DNA of 64,000 nt, from contig PESC01000006.1 in the NCBI GenBank assembly GCA_002929135.1, positions 1 through 64,000 on the forward strand. Reading direction: 5' to 3'. The stretch is from Methylomonas sp. (GTDB lineage: Bacteria > Pseudomonadota > Gammaproteobacteria > Methylococcales > Methylomonadaceae). Shown here piece after piece: positions 26,449 through 35,331 of the stretch. Under the pieces are notes generated by a model that saw nothing but the letters and a program-made list of their open reading frames with translations, was not told the origin of the DNA and ran no database searches. Positions within the stretch are counted from its first letter, which is position 1, and each line of letters opens with the position of its first letter. A program made the position numbers and the translations under genes.

Positions 26449-29067
26449 TTATTCCACCGGTTTTCCCGCCATGGCTGGCAATACCAGCAGGCTGCAAATA
26501 ACAGTCAGCGAAATGCCGATGGCCAGCAGCAAGCCCATGCTGGCGGTACCGGCGTGGTTGTTGAATGCCAGGCTGGAAAAACTGCAAAATGTGGTCAATG
26601 CACTGAAAAACACGCCTCGCGCCGAGCTGGATTGCAGCAGGGCATGGTGGTCATCGTGGTGCTGCATTCTGTGTACGATGTGAATTGCACTGTCCACTCC
26701 CATACCCAGCAGCAAGGGCAGCACGATGATGTTGGCAAAATTGAACGGGTTGCTCAGCCAGACATTCACCGCCGCCGTCAGCAACGCCGCCAGCAACAGC
26801 GGCAGCAGGATGAGGCATGTGGTTTTGCCGCTTCGGGTTTGTAGCAACAGAAACACCACGATCATCACCAGCGCAGCGCTGAAGGCCTGGACGAAGGCGG
26901 TCACTACGGCCTGTCCCGTGGTGACATCGCCTATCGGCAGACCGAACGAGTTGGGTTCCGTTGCCAGAATCTGCTCGACGAATACTTTAAGGTTTTGCGT
27001 GTCATTCAAATCCTGCGCTGGCATGGCCAGTACACGGTACTCGCCGTGTTTACCTACCCAATGCTCGCGCACCTCGGGCGGAATGTCGTCGATAGTGAAA
27101 GCCGTTGCCGTCAGCCCGTCACGCAGCATCAGCATGGTGTGCGGCAACAGCTTCAATACGCTGTTTTCCAGCCGCGCATACTGTGCGGCGGGCTGGGCTT
27201 GGGCATCGGCATGTTGCACGAAGTCGGCAATGGTTTTGCTCAAACGGTTGAGTATCTCGACATTTACTGCGCCATCCGGCCTTGCGGCGGCCACTTGCAG
27301 GGTTTGCTGCAAGCTCAGCAGCGCGGCACGGACATCCGACGATGCAGGTTCGGCAGCGAAACGGTTCAGTTGCACCGGCATGATGAGGTTCAGGTGGTCG
27401 AGAATTTCCAGCTTTGCCTCCTGCTGTTCGGCCACCAGGCTGCTTAAGGTCATGGCTTCATGAACGCTGGATAGTTGGCCGAATTTCGCCGCCAGCGCAT
27501 CGGCTTCCGCCAGGCTGCCGGTCAGCGCCGAGGTGGCGAATGGTGAATCGGTCTGGCTTTTCAGCAATTGTTTGAAGGCGATGACCGATGGCGCATTGGG
27601 GTAGCGCAGATTGATCGGGCTGGAATCAAAGGTCAGGTGTGTCAACGAGAAACCGGCGGCAATGGTGACAGCAACCGCGCCGATGAGAATGGCCCGTGAA
27701 TGGCGAAACGGCAATAAATAGACCTGTTGCGGCAGCAAGCGGTCGCTGTTCCTGGGCAAAGGCTGAATCGGCAGCCATTTCAGAATGGCAGGCAGCAAAG
27801 TCAACGATACGACCAGGCCGATCAGGATGCCGCCGCTGGAAATAATGCCCAGTTCGGAAACTCCCCGGAAATCGGTGGGTACGAAAGCCAGAAAACCCAG
27901 CATGGTGGTCATGGCGCACATGAACAGCGATTTGCCCATGCTGTTCATGCTGTCGATCAGGGCCGCGTCGGTCGATTCGCCCTGCTGACGGCATTCCTGG
28001 TAACGCAGACAGAAATGCGTCGCAAAATCCACTCCCAGGCCGATGTACAGCACGGCAAAGGCAATCGAAATCAGGTTCAAATGGCCGACGGCAACGGTGG
28101 CGAATCCAGCCGTCAAAATCAGGCCGACTACCAGACAGACAAAGGTGGCGAACAAAAGACGCAGCGAACGCAAGCCAATGAACAAGGCTATCAGCACCAG
28201 TACCAGCGATACGGCGCCGGAGATCAGCATGTCCTGGTTGACGGTTTCCATTTCCTCGTGCTCCAGCGCAACTTCGCCGGTAAGGTTCAAGCTTACGCCG
28301 GGAAACTGCGTGGCGGCTTCCTGTTGCAGGTTGCGCAGATAGCCCATGGGCTTTTGCGCAGGCAGCAATTCCTGGAAATCCAGATGCGGTCTGGCAACGA
28401 CCAGGCGACGGGTTTGTTCGGCACCGAAACCGTCTGCCGCCAGCAAGGTTTGCCACGACAGCAAATGCTGGTGATTGCCTGCCCTGACCGCATTCATCGA
28501 TGTCGCGAAGGCATCGAGCAATGGATCCAGCGGCATGGCCAAATCCCGCTCCTTGCCTTCGACGGCCAGGCCGATGATGTCGGTCAAACCGGCAAAATGA
28601 TAATGCGCCGACAGATAGCCGATGAAGGGCTGGGCATCGATCAGCCTGTTCGATAGCGCTTCCAGCTCATCCAAGGCCAGAAACAGCAAGCCTTGTTGGC
28701 GAAAAAAACCGTTGTCGACCGGAATGTAACTGGACTGAAACAAGGCCTGTTCAGCGTTCAGACGCCGGTTGACCCATTGCGCCGCCATGGCCGTCTGCTC
28801 TGGCGTCGGCGATTCCACCACCACCAGAAAAGCCCCGGCATCCTTAGGGAAAGCTCTGTCCAGTTCGGCACGTATCCTGACGAAAGGCAAGTCATCCGCC
28901 AGCAAATCGCTGGTATTGGTGTTCATCACCAAATGGTTGGCGGTGTAATACCCGCTGGCAACGCTCAGCAGCAGAAACAAAGCGATGATCCAGCCGGGGA
29001 AACGTACCGGGCCGTTGTTCAGGTGCGCAAGCAATCGGGTTTTCAATGAAGCAGGGTTTGAGGTCAT
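26449..29067 (-). CDS. hpnN: HpnN-like hopanoid RND/MMPL-family exporter
   Basis: An 872-residue RND-superfamily transporter with the internal duplication of the family: each half has one N-terminal helix, a large periplasmic domain and a five-helix bundle. The proton-relay signatures are LYIGLGVDFATHFC in the first half and LLLGMGVDSAIHIVHR in the second. Length and the N-terminal NHLVMNTNTSDLLADDLP pattern match HpnN, which moves hopanoids to the outer membrane in bacteria that make them. No squalene-hopene cyclase or other hpn gene is nearby, so the substrate is inferred from family only; a generic MMPL lipid exporter is the alternative. Confidence 0.78.
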   Translation of the reverse strand: MTSNPASLKTRLLAHLNNGPVRFPGWIIALFLLLSVASGYYTANHLVMNTNTSDLLADDLPFVRIRAELDRAFPKDAGAFLVVVESPTPEQTAMAAQWVNRRLNAEQALFQSSYIPVDNGFFRQQGLLFLALDELEALSNRLIDAQPFIGYLSAHYHFAGLTDIIGLAVEGKERDLAMPLDPLLDAFATSMNAVRAGNHQHLLSWQTLLAADGFGAEQTRRLVVARPHLDFQELLPAQKPMGYLRNLQQEAATQFPGVSLNLTGEVALEHEEMETVNQDMLISGAVSLVLVLIALFIGLRSLRLLFATFVCLVVGLILTAGFATVAVGHLNLISIAFAVLYIGLGVDFATHFCLRYQECRQQGESTDAALIDSMNSMGKSLFMCAMTTMLGFLAFVPTDFRGVSELGIISSGGILIGLVVSLTLLPAILKWLPIQPLPRNSDRLLPQQVYLLPFRHSRAILIGAVAVTIAAGFSLTHLTFDSSPINLRYPNAPSVIAFKQLLKSQTDSPFATSALTGSLAEADALAAKFGQLSSVHEAMTLSSLVAEQQEAKLEILDHLNLIMPVQLNRFAAEPASSDVRAALLSLQQTLQVAAARPDGAVNVEILNRLSKTIADFVQHADAQAQPAAQYARLENSVLKLLPHTMLMLRDGLTATAFTIDDIPPEVREHWVGKHGEYRVLAMPAQDLNDTQNLKVFVEQILATEPNSFGLPIGDVTTGQAVVTAFVQAFSAALVMIVVFLLLQTRSGKTTCLILLPLLLAALLTAAVNVWLSNPFNFANIIVLPLLLGMGVDSAIHIVHRMQHHDDHHALLQSSSARGVFFSALTTFCSFSSLAFNNHAGTASMGLLLAIGISLTVICSLLVLPAMAGKPVE

Positions 29068-29151
29068 GTTTTAGGAGAAATCAGGCTGAACGCGGAGGAG
29101 GCAGGCAGCAGGGTCGTGAAATGGATGGGATGATTTTTGGGACTACCGGGA

Positions 29152-29176
29152 ATTTTCGATTTTCAAAAATCGAAAT
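29152..29176. promoter_or_regulatory. AT-rich near-palindrome between divergent hpnN and oxidoreductase genes
   Basis: ATTTTCGATTTT and AAAAATCGAAAT face each other with almost perfect dyad symmetry in the shared upstream region (29068-29339). Position and symmetry suit a repressor operator, but no regulator is nearby and the function is not shown. Confidence 0.35.
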
Positions 29177-29339
29177 GCAAGCGGCTTGGTCACTATTCAG
29201 CGTAAGCGGTTTCGCTGCCCCTCATTACAGCACAGGGGTTTTAAAATAGCGCCGTATAGCGAATCACTCTGGTTTGACTCGTTCGCTGCATCGCTGCAAA
29301 CTGGGCGCGTCGCTTTTCCATTTTGAAGAGGTATATGCC

Positions 29340-30350
29340 ATGAGTCGAACCACACCTTTGCGTTGGGGCATCGTCGGCGCCGCGCGCATCAACGAACGGT
29401 TGCTGCCGGCGATCGTGCAAGCCAGCAATGCCGAATTGGTCGCCATCGCCAGCCGTCGTCCGGGCGCGGCGCAAGCAACCCTGGACAAATACGCGCCCGG
29501 TCAGCCTGGCGTTCAAACCTATGATGATCTCGATGCGGTACTAACCCACCCCGATGTAGAGGCCGTCTATCTGCCCATGGCCAATCACGAACATGCCGAA
29601 TGGGCCTTACGCGCCATTGCCCAGCGCAAGCATGTGCTGGTCGAGAAGCCGATGGCGCTGACCGTGGCCGACATCGATGCCATAGCAACCGCCGCGCGGC
29701 GTCATAACGTCAAAATCATGGAAGGCTTTATGTACCGCTTTCACCCACAACATGCCCGGGTACGGGAAATCCTCGACTCTGGCGTCATCGGCGACATTCG
29801 TTCGGTACGTGCCAGCTACTCGTTCATGATGCGGCCTGCCCGTATGTACCGTTTGAGCGAATCGGTCGAACGCGGTGGCGGTGCAATGTGGGACATCGGC
29901 TGTTACGCCATACATTCGTTGCGCCTGTTCTTCGACGAATTGCCGACATCGGTCACGGCCATGGCTAACTATGTTGCCAGCGGTGCCGATAGTTCAACCA
30001 GTGGCGTACTGGATTACGGCAATGGCCGCTACGCGCAATTCGATTTCAGCTTTGAACGTGCACGTCGCTGCGAGTATGAAATCGTGGGTACGCAAGGTGG
30101 CCTGAAATGTCATGTCGTCTGGCAATTGCCAGGCGATGTGCCGGTCATTTCCTGGTGGAGCGAAAACGGTAGGCAAGGCGAGGAGCGTTTGCCAGCGTCC
30201 AATCATTTTCTGCTGGAAGTCGAGCATTTCAGCGACTGCGTACTCAATGACAGAGCACCGTCCCTGTCGCTGGACGATGCTCGCGACAACTGCCGCGTCA
30301 TCGTCGCGGCACTGAAATCGGCCGCCGAAGGTAGAACTATCGCCCTCTGA
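29340..30350 (+). CDS. Gfo/Idh/MocA-family NAD(P)-dependent oxidoreductase
   Basis: A 336-residue two-domain oxidoreductase. The N-terminal Rossmann fold opens with WGIVGAARINERL and carries the family EKP motif in VEKPMALT; the C-terminal sheet domain holds MWDIGCYAIHSLRLFF, which corresponds to the DxGxxxxH substrate-site motif. Typical substrates are sugars or cyclitols. GAAGAGG precedes the ATG at 29340; the frame open upstream has no ribosome site. Monocistronic, ended by a strong hairpin at 30366-30397. Confidence 0.9.
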   Translation: MSRTTPLRWGIVGAARINERLLPAIVQASNAELVAIASRRPGAAQATLDKYAPGQPGVQTYDDLDAVLTHPDVEAVYLPMANHEHAEWALRAIAQRKHVLVEKPMALTVADIDAIATAARRHNVKIMEGFMYRFHPQHARVREILDSGVIGDIRSVRASYSFMMRPARMYRLSESVERGGGAMWDIGCYAIHSLRLFFDELPTSVTAMANYVASGADSSTSGVLDYGNGRYAQFDFSFERARRCEYEIVGTQGGLKCHVVWQLPGDVPVISWWSENGRQGEERLPASNHFLLEVEHFSDCVLNDRAPSLSLDDARDNCRVIVAALKSAAEGRTIAL

Positions 30351-30365
30351 GTCACACGCCAGGAT

Positions 30366-30397
30366 GCGATTGCCCTGTACCGGCTCAGGGCAATCGC
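30366..30397 (+). terminator. Probable transcription terminator after the oxidoreductase gene
   Basis: A perfect 12-bp stem GCGATTGCCCTG / CAGGGCAATCGC with an eight-base loop, 15 bp after the stop. No U-tract follows, so its action as an intrinsic terminator is uncertain. Confidence 0.5.
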
Positions 30398-30582
30398 GCC
30401 CTGGCTGCCTGGTCGAAACGCCGATTCAACCGTCAGGTTCTGACGCTGCGGAAGGCACCAGGGATGCAGGCAAAATACCCGGTGACGCCTGAAAATCAGA
30501 TGAATCCGGGCGACACAATTCTGTAATACTGCGCACCTAGACTCCGGCCCTATCTCTACAACGACCCCCCAAAGACACCTCC

Positions 30583-32328
30583 ATGATTGATGACACCCCC
30601 GTAATCGATGCGGAACGAATCCTACACGAGACTTACCCTGATTTTCCGATGGGTAAGCAGAATAAACTCGCGACCAAGGCCTTGAAAAAACTGCTGCATG
30701 AGGACGATTTAAACGAATTTATCCTAAAAAACAAGCATTTGCGCGGCTTTGTTTTTCTCGACAAGTTGTTGGGTTATTTCAACTTCAGTTACCAGGTCAG
30801 CAGTCAATCGTTCAACAACATTCCGTCGGAAGGGCGGCTGTTGATTATCGCCAATCATCCGATCGGTACGCTGGACGGTCTTGCCCTGTTGAAGCTGATC
30901 CGCACGGTGCGCCCGGATGTGCGCATCGTTGCCAACCGTGTGCTGTCGCATATGGAGCCGTTGCAGTCGGTTTTCCTGCCGGTCGATGTGTTGTCGGGTG
31001 GCAAACAGCTCAGGGAAAGCTACAAGGCCATGCTGGCGGCGTTGGAAAACGAGGAGGCTGTCATCATTTTTCCGGCGGGCGAAGTTTCTCGCATCACGCC
31101 GAAAGGTGTGCGCGATGGCAAATGGCAATCGGGCTTCATCAAGCTGGCTTTCAGGGCGCACTGCCCCATTTTGCCGGTCAACATCAAGGCCAAGAATTCG
31201 GCCTTGTTTTACGGTTTGTCGACCATCTACAAGCCGCTCGGTACGCTAATGCTGGTCAAGGAAATGTTCAACAAGAACGGCCAGGAAATCAGATTCAATG
31301 TCGGGGCGCCGATTTCTTTCAGCGTTGTGGAAAATAGTGAGTTGTCGAACAAGCAACTGGCACAGCGCTTTCGCAAACATGTGTTGAATCTGGGCAGAAA
31401 AGGCAAACCTTTGTTGTTCGATACCTTCGAGACGGTGATCCACCCGGTCGATGCCAAGGCGGTCAAGAAGGGCTTGCTGCAATCGCGGTTACTCGGCGAG
31501 ACGCGCGATGGCAAGAAAATTTTTCTGTACCGGTTTCAGGACGATTGTCCGGTGATGCGGGAAATTGCCCGCCTGCGCGAACTGACATTCCGGACGGTGG
31601 AAGAAGGCACGGGCGCCGCGCTCGACCTCGATCCGTTCGATATGTATTACAGCCATATCGTGCTGTGGGACGACAATGATCTGGAAATCGTCGGTGCCTA
31701 CCGGGTGGGGGAAGGCCCGACCATCATGAAAGAACGCGGTATCGACGGTTTTTACACCAGTACGCTGTTCGATCTGAGCGGTGCCTTTTCCGCTTATCTG
31801 CCGCACAGCATCGAGCTGGGTCGCTCGTTCGTGCAGCCGCGCTACTGGGGCCAGCACAGTCTGGATTATCTGTGGTACGGCATAGGCGCTTATTTGCGCG
31901 AGCAAACCGACATCAAATATCTGTTTGGGCCAGTCAGCCTCAGTAATGCCTATCCACAAACGGCGAAGGAGTTGATTATCGGCTTTTATCAGCAGCAATT
32001 TGGTGATGATCAGCTCACCGCCAAAGCCAAGCAGCCGTTCGAAATTTCCGAACAAGGGCTGGCTTTTGCCCGCGAAACTTTTAGTAGCGACTACTCGACC
32101 AGTTTCAAACTATTGAACAGCGAACTGCGGAAACTGGGCGTCAAGGTGCCCACGCTGTACAAGCAATATGTCGAGCTTTGTGTCGATCGCGGTTGCCACT
32201 TCATCGACTTCAATGTCGATCCGACCTTCAACAATTGTGTCGACAGCCTGATCATGGTCGAACTCGACAAGATTGCGCCGAAAAAGCGCCAACGCTATAT
32301 CGAAAATTCATTGACGCAAGTCCATTGA
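30583..32328 (+). CDS. olsF: OlsF-like bifunctional acyltransferase (PlsC-like + OlsB-like)
   Basis: A 581-residue two-domain protein. Residues ~70-290 are a PlsC-type acyltransferase with the H-x5-D variant NHPIGTLD (His92, Asp98) and IIFPAGEVSR as the second motif. Residues ~320-520 resemble the GNAT-like OlsB domain that N-acylates ornithine (MREIARLRELTFRTVEEGTG, ELGRSFVQPRYWG, LFGPVSLSN). This is the arrangement of OlsF, the single-protein ornithine-lipid synthase of Serratia and Flavobacterium, which yields a phosphorus-free membrane lipid. It leads an operon with an M14-type amidohydrolase (27 bp on) and an alpha/beta hydrolase. Other amino-acid head groups are possible. Confidence 0.75.
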   Translation: MIDDTPVIDAERILHETYPDFPMGKQNKLATKALKKLLHEDDLNEFILKNKHLRGFVFLDKLLGYFNFSYQVSSQSFNNIPSEGRLLIIANHPIGTLDGLALLKLIRTVRPDVRIVANRVLSHMEPLQSVFLPVDVLSGGKQLRESYKAMLAALENEEAVIIFPAGEVSRITPKGVRDGKWQSGFIKLAFRAHCPILPVNIKAKNSALFYGLSTIYKPLGTLMLVKEMFNKNGQEIRFNVGAPISFSVVENSELSNKQLAQRFRKHVLNLGRKGKPLLFDTFETVIHPVDAKAVKKGLLQSRLLGETRDGKKIFLYRFQDDCPVMREIARLRELTFRTVEEGTGAALDLDPFDMYYSHIVLWDDNDLEIVGAYRVGEGPTIMKERGIDGFYTSTLFDLSGAFSAYLPHSIELGRSFVQPRYWGQHSLDYLWYGIGAYLREQTDIKYLFGPVSLSNAYPQTAKELIIGFYQQQFGDDQLTAKAKQPFEISEQGLAFARETFSSDYSTSFKLLNSELRKLGVKVPTLYKQYVELCVDRGCHFIDFNVDPTFNNCVDSLIMVELDKIAPKKRQRYIENSLTQVH

Positions 32329-32355
32329 CATAAAACCCATCGACCCACTCATTCA

Positions 32356-33378
32356 ATGTCGCAAAAGGCATTCGACGAACTCGATCATTTGCAGGCCTTG
32401 ATCGCGCAAGCCGGTCATCGGATCGAGGTCGATATCCTGCTCGATGTGCGCTACCACAACCAGGTATTTCCGGTGCATTGCATTACGCTGGGTTCGAAGC
32501 GAGTCGACGCACCGGTACTGGCCTTTTTTGGTGGCGTGCATGGCCTGGAAAAAATCGGCACCGAGGTGATTCTGGCTTATCTGACCACCTTGATCGAGTC
32601 GCTGGACTGGGATTACGAGCTGATGACACGGCTGGAACAGTGCCGCCTGGTGTTCGTACCCATCGTCAATCCGGTCGGCGTTTACCGGGGCACCCGCAGC
32701 AACGCTAATGGCGTCGATCTGATGCGTAACGCCCCCGTCGACGGCACCGGTCGATTCAGGCTGTACAGTGGCCACCGGCTGACGCGGCGCTTGCCCTGGT
32801 ATCGTGGTGACGAATCGCAAATGGAGGCGGAAGCCGAGGCCTTGTGCCGCGTCGTTCGCCAGCACTTGTTTTCCGCACCGGTGGCGATGGCCATCGACCT
32901 GCATTCCGGTTTCGGCATCCAGGACAGGTTGTGGTTTCCCTACGCATCGAAGCGGGCGCCGTTCCCTCATCTTGCCGAAACCTTCGCCTTGAAAGCGTTG
33001 TTCGACCGCACTTACCCGCAGCACGTTTACCGCATTGAACCCACCAGCAATGAATATGTCATTCACGGCGACTTGTGGGATTACCTGTACGACGAATTCA
33101 ATCTGAATCGCAGCGATGACCAGTTTTTTTTGCCGTTGACGCTGGAAATGGGGTCCTGGCTGTGGCTGAGGAAAAGCCCGCTGCATCTTTTTTATCGACA
33201 TGGCTGGTTTCATCCGCTGCTGCCACACCGGCGGCAACGGATTTTACGCCGCCACCTGATCTTGTTCGATTTCCTCATCCGCGCCTTGCTGAATCCTGCG
33301 GCATGGGCGCGTTCCAGCGCGTCACTCAGAAAAACCCACCACGAACAGGCAATGAGACTTTGGTATGGCCATGACTGA
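32356..33378 (+). CDS. M14-family zinc carboxypeptidase / aspartoacylase-like hydrolase
   Basis: A 340-residue cytoplasmic M14-type metallohydrolase without signal peptide. Zinc ligands are His62 and Glu65 in VHGLEKIGTE and a third His near residue 182 in AIDLHSGFG; the catalytic Glu is probably in LTLEMGSW near 264; NPVGVYRGTRSN gives the arginine/asparagine substrate-binding motif. Members range from carboxypeptidases to succinylglutamate desuccinylase and aspartoacylase, all acting on N-acyl or C-terminal amino-acid amides. Placed between an ornithine-lipid synthase and a lipase-like hydrolase, removal of an acyl group from an acyl-amino acid is an attractive but unproven function. Confidence 0.8.
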   Translation: MSQKAFDELDHLQALIAQAGHRIEVDILLDVRYHNQVFPVHCITLGSKRVDAPVLAFFGGVHGLEKIGTEVILAYLTTLIESLDWDYELMTRLEQCRLVFVPIVNPVGVYRGTRSNANGVDLMRNAPVDGTGRFRLYSGHRLTRRLPWYRGDESQMEAEAEALCRVVRQHLFSAPVAMAIDLHSGFGIQDRLWFPYASKRAPFPHLAETFALKALFDRTYPQHVYRIEPTSNEYVIHGDLWDYLYDEFNLNRSDDQFFLPLTLEMGSWLWLRKSPLHLFYRHGWFHPLLPHRRQRILRRHLILFDFLIRALLNPAAWARSSASLRKTHHEQAMRLWYGHD

Positions 33379-34144
33379 TACTCACCCGAAAAATTGGCTG
33401 CTTCTGCGCGGCCTGGGCCGACAATCTGCGCATTGGGGTCAATTTCCCGAGCTGTTGGCGCAGGCTTTTGCGCCCGCTTCGGTTCACACCATCGATTTGC
33501 CGGGCACCGGTATCTATCATCGTGAGACCAGTCCCAAAACCATTCCCGGCATCATGACGAAAACTAGGGCACGCGCCCTGGAAAAAGGCCTGCTATCCCA
33601 GCCGACCTGGCTGATAGGGTTTTCTTTGGGGGGTATGGTGGCTTGGGAGTGGCTGCATCGGCAGCCTGATGATATTGCCGGTGTTGTTTTAATCAACACC
33701 AGCCTGGCCAGTATCAGCCCGTTTTATAAGCGCTTGTGCTGGCAGAATTACCCGGATGTGCTGCGCATTTTGTTACAAGGCAATGTATTGCAACGCGAAA
33801 CCGAGCTGTTGAAACTGGTTTCGAATCTGCATCGTCATTCCGAAACCGTGGCGCAGGAGTGGACATCGATCCAGATAGCCCGGCCCATGAGCTTGCAAAA
33901 TGCCTTGCACCAGATGATGGCAGCCGCCCGATACCGGCCCGAACTGGCTGCGCCAACCTTGCCGGTTCTGCTGTTGGCTAGCCGGGAAGATCGATTGGTA
34001 TCCAGCGAATGCTCGACGAAAATTGCCGAACAGTTGAATTTGCCACTCATGCAACACCCATCGGCAGGCCACGATTTGACGCTGGATGACAGCCCATGGG
34101 TATTGACGAGCGTGAAGCAGTGGCTTAATACAAGGCCTTACTGA
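33365..34144 (+). CDS. Alpha/beta hydrolase
   Basis: A 259-residue hydrolase with nucleophile Ser in GFSLGGMVAW (near residue 86), acid in LLLASREDRLV, and His in SAGHDLTLDD near the C-terminus. The family includes lipases, esterases and BioH-like carboxylesterases. It overlaps the preceding gene by 14 bp, so it is co-translated with the OlsF-like and M14-like proteins. The true start could be the ATG at 33371. Its 3' end overlaps the convergent H-NS gene by 7 bp. Confidence 0.85.
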   Translation: MAMTDTHPKNWLLLRGLGRQSAHWGQFPELLAQAFAPASVHTIDLPGTGIYHRETSPKTIPGIMTKTRARALEKGLLSQPTWLIGFSLGGMVAWEWLHRQPDDIAGVVLINTSLASISPFYKRLCWQNYPDVLRILLQGNVLQRETELLKLVSNLHRHSETVAQEWTSIQIARPMSLQNALHQMMAAARYRPELAAPTLPVLLLASREDRLVSSECSTKIAEQLNLPLMQHPSAGHDLTLDDSPWVLTSVKQWLNTRPY

Positions 34145-34458
34145 ATTTCAAAGTCAGCCTTGGTTTTGCCCGCCGCCAGCAAATCACGCATCCACCGGGG
34201 CGCCAGGCCTCTGCCCGTCCAGATTTGTGATGGATCATTCGGGTTACGGTATTTCGCCGACACTTTCCCTTGCCTGCGTTCAACCGTCTTTTTGTCAGTA
34301 TCGATGATTTCAATGGTTACACCAATCGATGCAGCCAGTTCCTTGATTTGCGCAATCACTTCCTTGCGCTTGCCCGTTTGTTTTTCCTTCAGTGCTCTTT
34401 CAGCGCTTTCAATGAGCGATTGAATTTCATTTTCCGAAAGATTGGTAAAGTCAGTCAT
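34138..34458 (-). CDS. H-NS family nucleoid-associated protein
   Basis: A 106-residue DNA-binding protein. The N-terminal ~50 residues are a charged oligomerisation coiled coil (ENEIQSLIESAERALKEKQ); the C-terminal domain carries KYRNPNDPSQIWTGRGLAPRW, the core of the Bph3/HvrA-type H-NS DNA-binding motif in which TGRG contacts the AT-rich minor groove. It silences AT-rich genes and bends DNA. Monocistronic with its own upstream AT-rich region. Confidence 0.92.
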   Translation of the reverse strand: MTDFTNLSENEIQSLIESAERALKEKQTGKRKEVIAQIKELAASIGVTIEIIDTDKKTVERRQGKVSAKYRNPNDPSQIWTGRGLAPRWMRDLLAAGKTKADFEIQ

Positions 34459-34511
34459 GTTTTTCCTCGTAGTTTAAAAAAGCGGCGCGATTATATCATT
34501 TGAAAAAGGTA

Positions 34512-35186
34512 TTACTGTGAATCAATATAAAAATTCACTTCGCTGAGCAGTTTACCTTCTTTATCAACTAATACAACCTTCCATTGCCCAATATCTTTGA
34601 TGGTAAAAACACGGCTCGATACCAATTTTCTCCGTCCTTTCTTGACATCAAACGGTTGTTTTTGAATAAGCCGACCTTCCTTCAGCCAATGATGAGAAAG
34701 TATTTTGTCTTTTGAATTCTTTGGTTCGCTGAAATAAAACAATTCTGTCTTGTCGGCTTGGGTAAGGCTGACAGGCGAATCAACCGGCAATCCTGGCTCA
34801 CCGCTTACCGGTGCCTTGCCCAATGCAGCCCGAATCACCCGTTTGTCAAAAATGACGGCGGATAAGGTTTTTTGTTTATACGATACTGTGGCCACAGTAT
34901 CGACAGCCTTGACACCCGCTTTTGCTTGTCCGGTATCATGGGTAACGGGCGCTGCAATATTTTGTGAATCGGATTGAACCTGCTCGGAGACCGGGTTGTC
35001 GGATGGCGCCAATTCATCGGTAAAAAGCCATTTACCCATAAAAAACAGGATAATTAAAACAAGTGCCAGCGCACAGACTATGCGCTGAGTATGCCAAACC
35101 GTGATCATCTTGGGGTCGATCAATGCTTTTCGGCGCCGATTTTCGCTACCGTAGTTGACTTTAACGACCAATCTGTTTTCCGACAT
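34512..35186 (-). CDS. DUF2914 membrane protein
   Basis: A 224-residue protein with a basic cytoplasmic N-terminus, one transmembrane helix at ~37-55 (IVCALALVLIILFFMGKWLF), a Ser/Thr/Asp-rich linker and a C-terminal domain (~135-224) in the DUF2914 pattern: TELFYFSEP, HHWLKEGRLIQ, and GQWKVVLVDKEGKLL. The domain is predicted to be periplasmic and beta-rich. No biochemical function is established. Divergent from sucA across 145 bp. Confidence 0.75.
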   Translation of the reverse strand: MSENRLVVKVNYGSENRRRKALIDPKMITVWHTQRIVCALALVLIILFFMGKWLFTDELAPSDNPVSEQVQSDSQNIAAPVTHDTGQAKAGVKAVDTVATVSYKQKTLSAVIFDKRVIRAALGKAPVSGEPGLPVDSPVSLTQADKTELFYFSEPKNSKDKILSHHWLKEGRLIQKQPFDVKKGRRKLVSSRVFTIKDIGQWKVVLVDKEGKLLSEVNFYIDSQ

Positions 35187-35331
35187 GAGTTCTCTCTGGA
35201 TAATAAATCTGCCCGAATGCCGGATGACATCAACGGGGCATCTTGGTGTTGCCTGTATTTTTTGCCTTGGTAATATACCATCTTGCTTCTACCCTACTAG
35301 CCACCACTTTTATTAGGAACCAGGACGTCGC

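Noticed and set aside
32353-33237. 294-residue open frame on the minus strand
   Set aside because: Antisense shadow of the M14-family gene; low-complexity Gln/Arg/Val composition.
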